This document shows, one piece after another, positions 61,265 to 64,000 of a stretch of 64,000 bases of DNA. Each line of letters begins with the position of its first letter. The stretch's first letter is position 1. The notes beneath the pieces are model-generated. The model ran no database searches. It had not been told where the DNA came from and saw only the letters and a program-made list of their open reading frames with translations. This DNA is from Anarhynchus alexandrinus (lineage: Eukaryota > Chordata > Aves > Charadriiformes > Charadriidae), in NCBI GenBank assembly GCA_008711295.1, contig VUYV01000040.1, forward strand, positions 5,669,933 through 5,733,932, read 5' to 3'. The translations under genes and the position numbers were made by a program.

Positions 61265-61535
61265 GGGAATTATGGAGAATAGACTGGAAGGGCCCTTTTG
61301 TCCACAGAAAGATAAAACATATTTATCTCATTTCCAGTGAATGCCCCTCTCAAATGGTCTTAAAAATCTGCAGCAATGGAGATCCTGCACATTTTCTAGG
61401 CGGTCTGTTTGGATGCTTCGTTATCCTTTCCTGCAGAGATTATTTCCTAACACCTAATCCCTGTTTCCACAGGTGTAGCTTAAGGCCATTACACGCTTTA
61501 CACAAAACACTCCTGTGTACTTACTTTGTATGTAG
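61265..61535 (-). mobile_element. Ancient CR1-like LINE 3' end, antisense
   Basis: 'actggaagggcccttttgtc' followed by 'atggtcttaaaaatctgcag', 'attatttcctaacacctaat' and 'gtgtagcttaaggccattac' follows the antisense order of a CR1-like 3' end (3' terminus, exposed spacer, then 'tttttcctgatgtctaacct'-like text). Boundaries are approximate. Confidence 0.55.
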
Positions 61536-64000
61536 TGTACACACTATTGATTCTTCTTTTTTGCAAAATCATAATGATACTGTCTTTACCAACTTGATCA
61601 GTCCTAAATTTAGTACGCCCTTTTGTCTCTTTCCATATACATCTGTAAGGGCATGGTGCAACCAGGTCACCAGCAGCCACAGTGATGTAGCCTGTGAGCC
61701 CTCATAAAGTTAAATATATAGTGAGTAATTTCACCTCTTCATTGTCAGACAAAAATCAAAGCCAAAGCAGACTCCAGTTGCACATACCAGCCATAGCAGA
61801 GAGAGCTGTCAGCCCGGGCTTCACGCTCAGCTGATTGAAATGCTGATTGAGGCACTTACAATATACATATATCAATCGTTGCTAAGGTTAAGAGCTCAAG
61901 GGAGGAAAAAAACCCAAAACAACAGGAAGTTTCTAAAAAAAGGAAAATATTTCTCTTCCCCTAAAAAAANNNNNNNNNNNNNNNNNNNNNNNNCCAAACC
62001 CAAAACAAAACCAAAAAACAAACCAAAACCCCATCCAAGCCAGAAACAAGCCATGGGCAAGGCATATTTTGCGTGTCCTGTATCCTCCACTGCCTGGTGT
62101 TCCCACGGAGCTATTGACTGTCAAGGACTTTGAGAGGTGACATGAACGGCAGCAGGGATAGCTTCATTTTCACTCTCCTCCATCCATTTGTGTGCACTGT
62201 CTAAATTATGGCACAGGGGCTTATGCCAGCGCAGCCGGTGCACAACCAGACAAGGAACATCAAGCAGTAGCTGCAATTATAATTGCTTCCTTTTGAATTT
62301 CTCTGCTTAGGAAGAATGTCAGCCTGGCACCTTGAAGCCTGGATGGTTCCTTTACAGACCAAATGCACCAAGACTTTGGTGATGCCAAATCTGACAGTGC
62401 AGGGTAGGGTTGAGGTGCCCGGGCAGGGAGGGAGGAAGGGGTAATGTCTTTCCAGCCCAGCTACAGACCTTTTGGACAGTGGTTCTCACCATGAGAAGGT
62501 TTTAACCCTGCAGCTAATCACTGCCTTTCACAACTGCTCAGCACATGTCCAGTGGTAAGGTCTGCCAACCAGTGAAGATGGGATTGTCCATACATATGGA
62601 CTGGGAATAGTCATCTGCAGCTCCCTCTGCACTCAGACAACATGGTCCTTGTTTCACCACCTCCATCTCCTCTGTTAGGCAGAGACGTTTCATGGCTCAG
62701 ATTTCAGACCAGGTCCACCTCACCCCCAAACATGGCTCAGGGATCGCAACTCGTGCGAGGTGGTGGTGGCCAGGCACGGCTCCAGCCCTTGCAGGGATCC
62801 CTGGTGAGACGTCCTCAAAATAACATGCACCATTGTGGTCTTTTCAATTCAAGCTGCAACAGATACAGAGGACAGAGATGGACAGAGCCACTTTTTTAGC
62901 CTTCTTTAACAAACACATAGTAAAAGCTGCAAAGAAACCCACATGGCTGCATCCAGACGTATTTTTCATCCTGAAGAAAAAATGTGAGTTGGCTTCAGTT
63001 TGGAAGGTGAAAGCCATGTGGAAGCTAGTTAAACAGCAGGTGTGATTAATAATTTACCCCAGCTATTTAGGACTTGAAGCCTTTACCCAGGTGATACCAG
63101 GAAGGAGTGAAAGGGAGCCGTGCATGCTGCGCTGGGACCCACAAACGATGCTTTGAGTAGGTCAGAGGTGGAAATGATTTACAGCTGTTTCAAGCTGGAA
63201 TACCACAAAGCCTGGAGGGAGTGGCAAACCTTGCTAGCTACAATCATTCATCTCTCCTGTCTCTTGCGTTAGTCTCTAATTTTAAAAGTCAGTTTCTTTT
63301 AAGAGCCATCATTATGTTTTCAATCTCCAAACCTTTCAGTTTCTCTGGAGAAACAAATGAGGAAAAAAAAAAAAACTTTTCAAAGCTCAGGAGGAAATAA
63401 TGGGTTTATCGTGATCGTTTCCTTCTAGCAGATGGGTTGGTAAAGGATTTCTAGGAACGGACTCAAATCATTGTGTGTTTTGTGTTCAGCAGTATTGCTA
63501 GGGAATTTACACACCTGTCACCTAATTGCTGCTTCTTTTGTAAAACAGAAATGACAAACCCAAGTAATTTGCTTTTATTGTAATTTTTTTTTCTTAATAA
63601 CACGAAGTGCTTGACATCCCTTTGAAAAGAAATAGCAGATTTCCTCCGCACTTTAGGGTTCAGTGCAGGCTGCAGTCTTCAAGGTGTAAGGAGAGTGGGT
63701 TTCCTTTGAGTCATCATGGTATCAGACATTGCAATGTATTATTAAAATCCAATTTAAACTTCCTACTCTCTGGTGCCAGATGGCCAAACTATGTTTGCAG
63801 TCCTGCAGTAGAGCTAGGATGGGCTTGTCACATGCTTCTGCTGTTGTCACATCTATCTAAATAGCAATTTCTAATGTCATTTTGGTTTTTAAGTAGTTGG
63901 AAGGCTGTTGGTCATTTCAGTCCTTCATACGTTTAAATGCTTTACGGATCTCCGTCACGATTCACAAACATTCCTGTGACTGTAAAGATCCTGCTTAATT
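61536..64000. other. Unique sequence with one assembly gap, no gene recognised
   Basis: The 24-N gap (61970-61993) lies in A/C-rich simple sequence. The rest has short frames only, such as a 70-codon Lys-rich frame at 62833-63045 without a recognised motif. Confidence 0.55.
61963..62035. repeat. Assembly gap (24 N) inside an A/C-rich simple repeat
   Basis: A run of A, then N from 61970 to 61993, then 'ccaaacccaaaacaaaacc' and similar text to about 62035. True length unknown. Confidence 0.9.

Noticed and set aside
62833..63045. 70-codon Lys-rich open frame
   Set aside because: No motif, no family resemblance, and a length well within chance expectation.
1..64000. CRISPR arrays, operons, bacterial-type promoters or prophage genes
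   Set aside because: The window is vertebrate nuclear DNA. No regularly spaced direct repeats with unique spacers and no bacterial-type gene arrangement were seen.

Overview
This window looks like avian nuclear DNA from a gene-poor (gene-desert-like) region. The main evidence is four recognisable CR1 non-LTR retrotransposon tails of the bird type (at about 8.75-9.64, 25.14-25.55, 34.19-34.34 and 55.26-55.57 kb). They share the CR1 3' end, with the sense-strand phrases 'ccttccaacctaaaccat' and 'tctatgattct', and one ends in the CR1-style 8-bp tail. Around them is a much older layer: diverged CR1/L3-like LINE pieces and MIR-type tRNA-SINE remnants like those retained in slowly evolving amniotes. 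Base composition, repeat content and the lack of dense genes fit a bird. I cannot name the species.

I recognise no host protein-coding gene, rRNA or tRNA, and found no CRISPR array. All open frames are short. The longest outside a recognised repeat is about 221 codons (16280-16945) and resembles no family I know. Frames with recognisable protein similarity come from the CR1 reverse transcriptase (RT) and the C-terminal end of CR1 ORF2, and most are frameshifted or truncated. Exons of a long gene, a long non-coding RNA or conserved enhancers could still be present; a comparative alignment is needed to see them.

Layout. 1-8.7 kb: unique sequence with a MIR scrap and an old 'taggcgcct' repeat. 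8.7-9.64 kb: a CR1 copy with RT and C-terminal pieces. 9.6-19.9 kb: unique sequence with an imperfect 3-copy repeat (11.93-12.05 kb), a MIR (12.3 kb), a CR1 tail (12.8 kb) and an ancient repeat (13.7 kb). 19.9-25.1 kb: a (TTTTA)n tract, C-rich tracts and a CpG-dense patch near 22 kb. 25.1-35.7 kb: a young-looking antisense CR1, several MIR scraps, a hairpin, a poly-T run beside an N, and a CR1 tail. 35.74-36.23 kb: a 200-bp segment repeated with a 285-bp period around an N and a CR1 RT scrap. 36-48 kb: unique sequence with MIR and old LINE tails. 47.1-49.4 kb: several purine/pyrimidine microsatellites, one fused to a CR1 end. 50.3-51.0 and 59.7-60.7 kb: two long, badly decayed LINE ORF2 remnants. 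55.3 kb: another CR1 tail. The rest is unique sequence with old LINE tails and a 24-N gap at 61970-61993.

There is no set of genes working together and I found no sign of a new biological system. The observations most worth checking are the 285-bp duplication at an assembly gap, the 132-bp homopurine tract grown on a CR1 3' end, the two long fossil LINE bodies, the CpG-dense patch in the desert, and a tight triple RUNX-type motif cluster.
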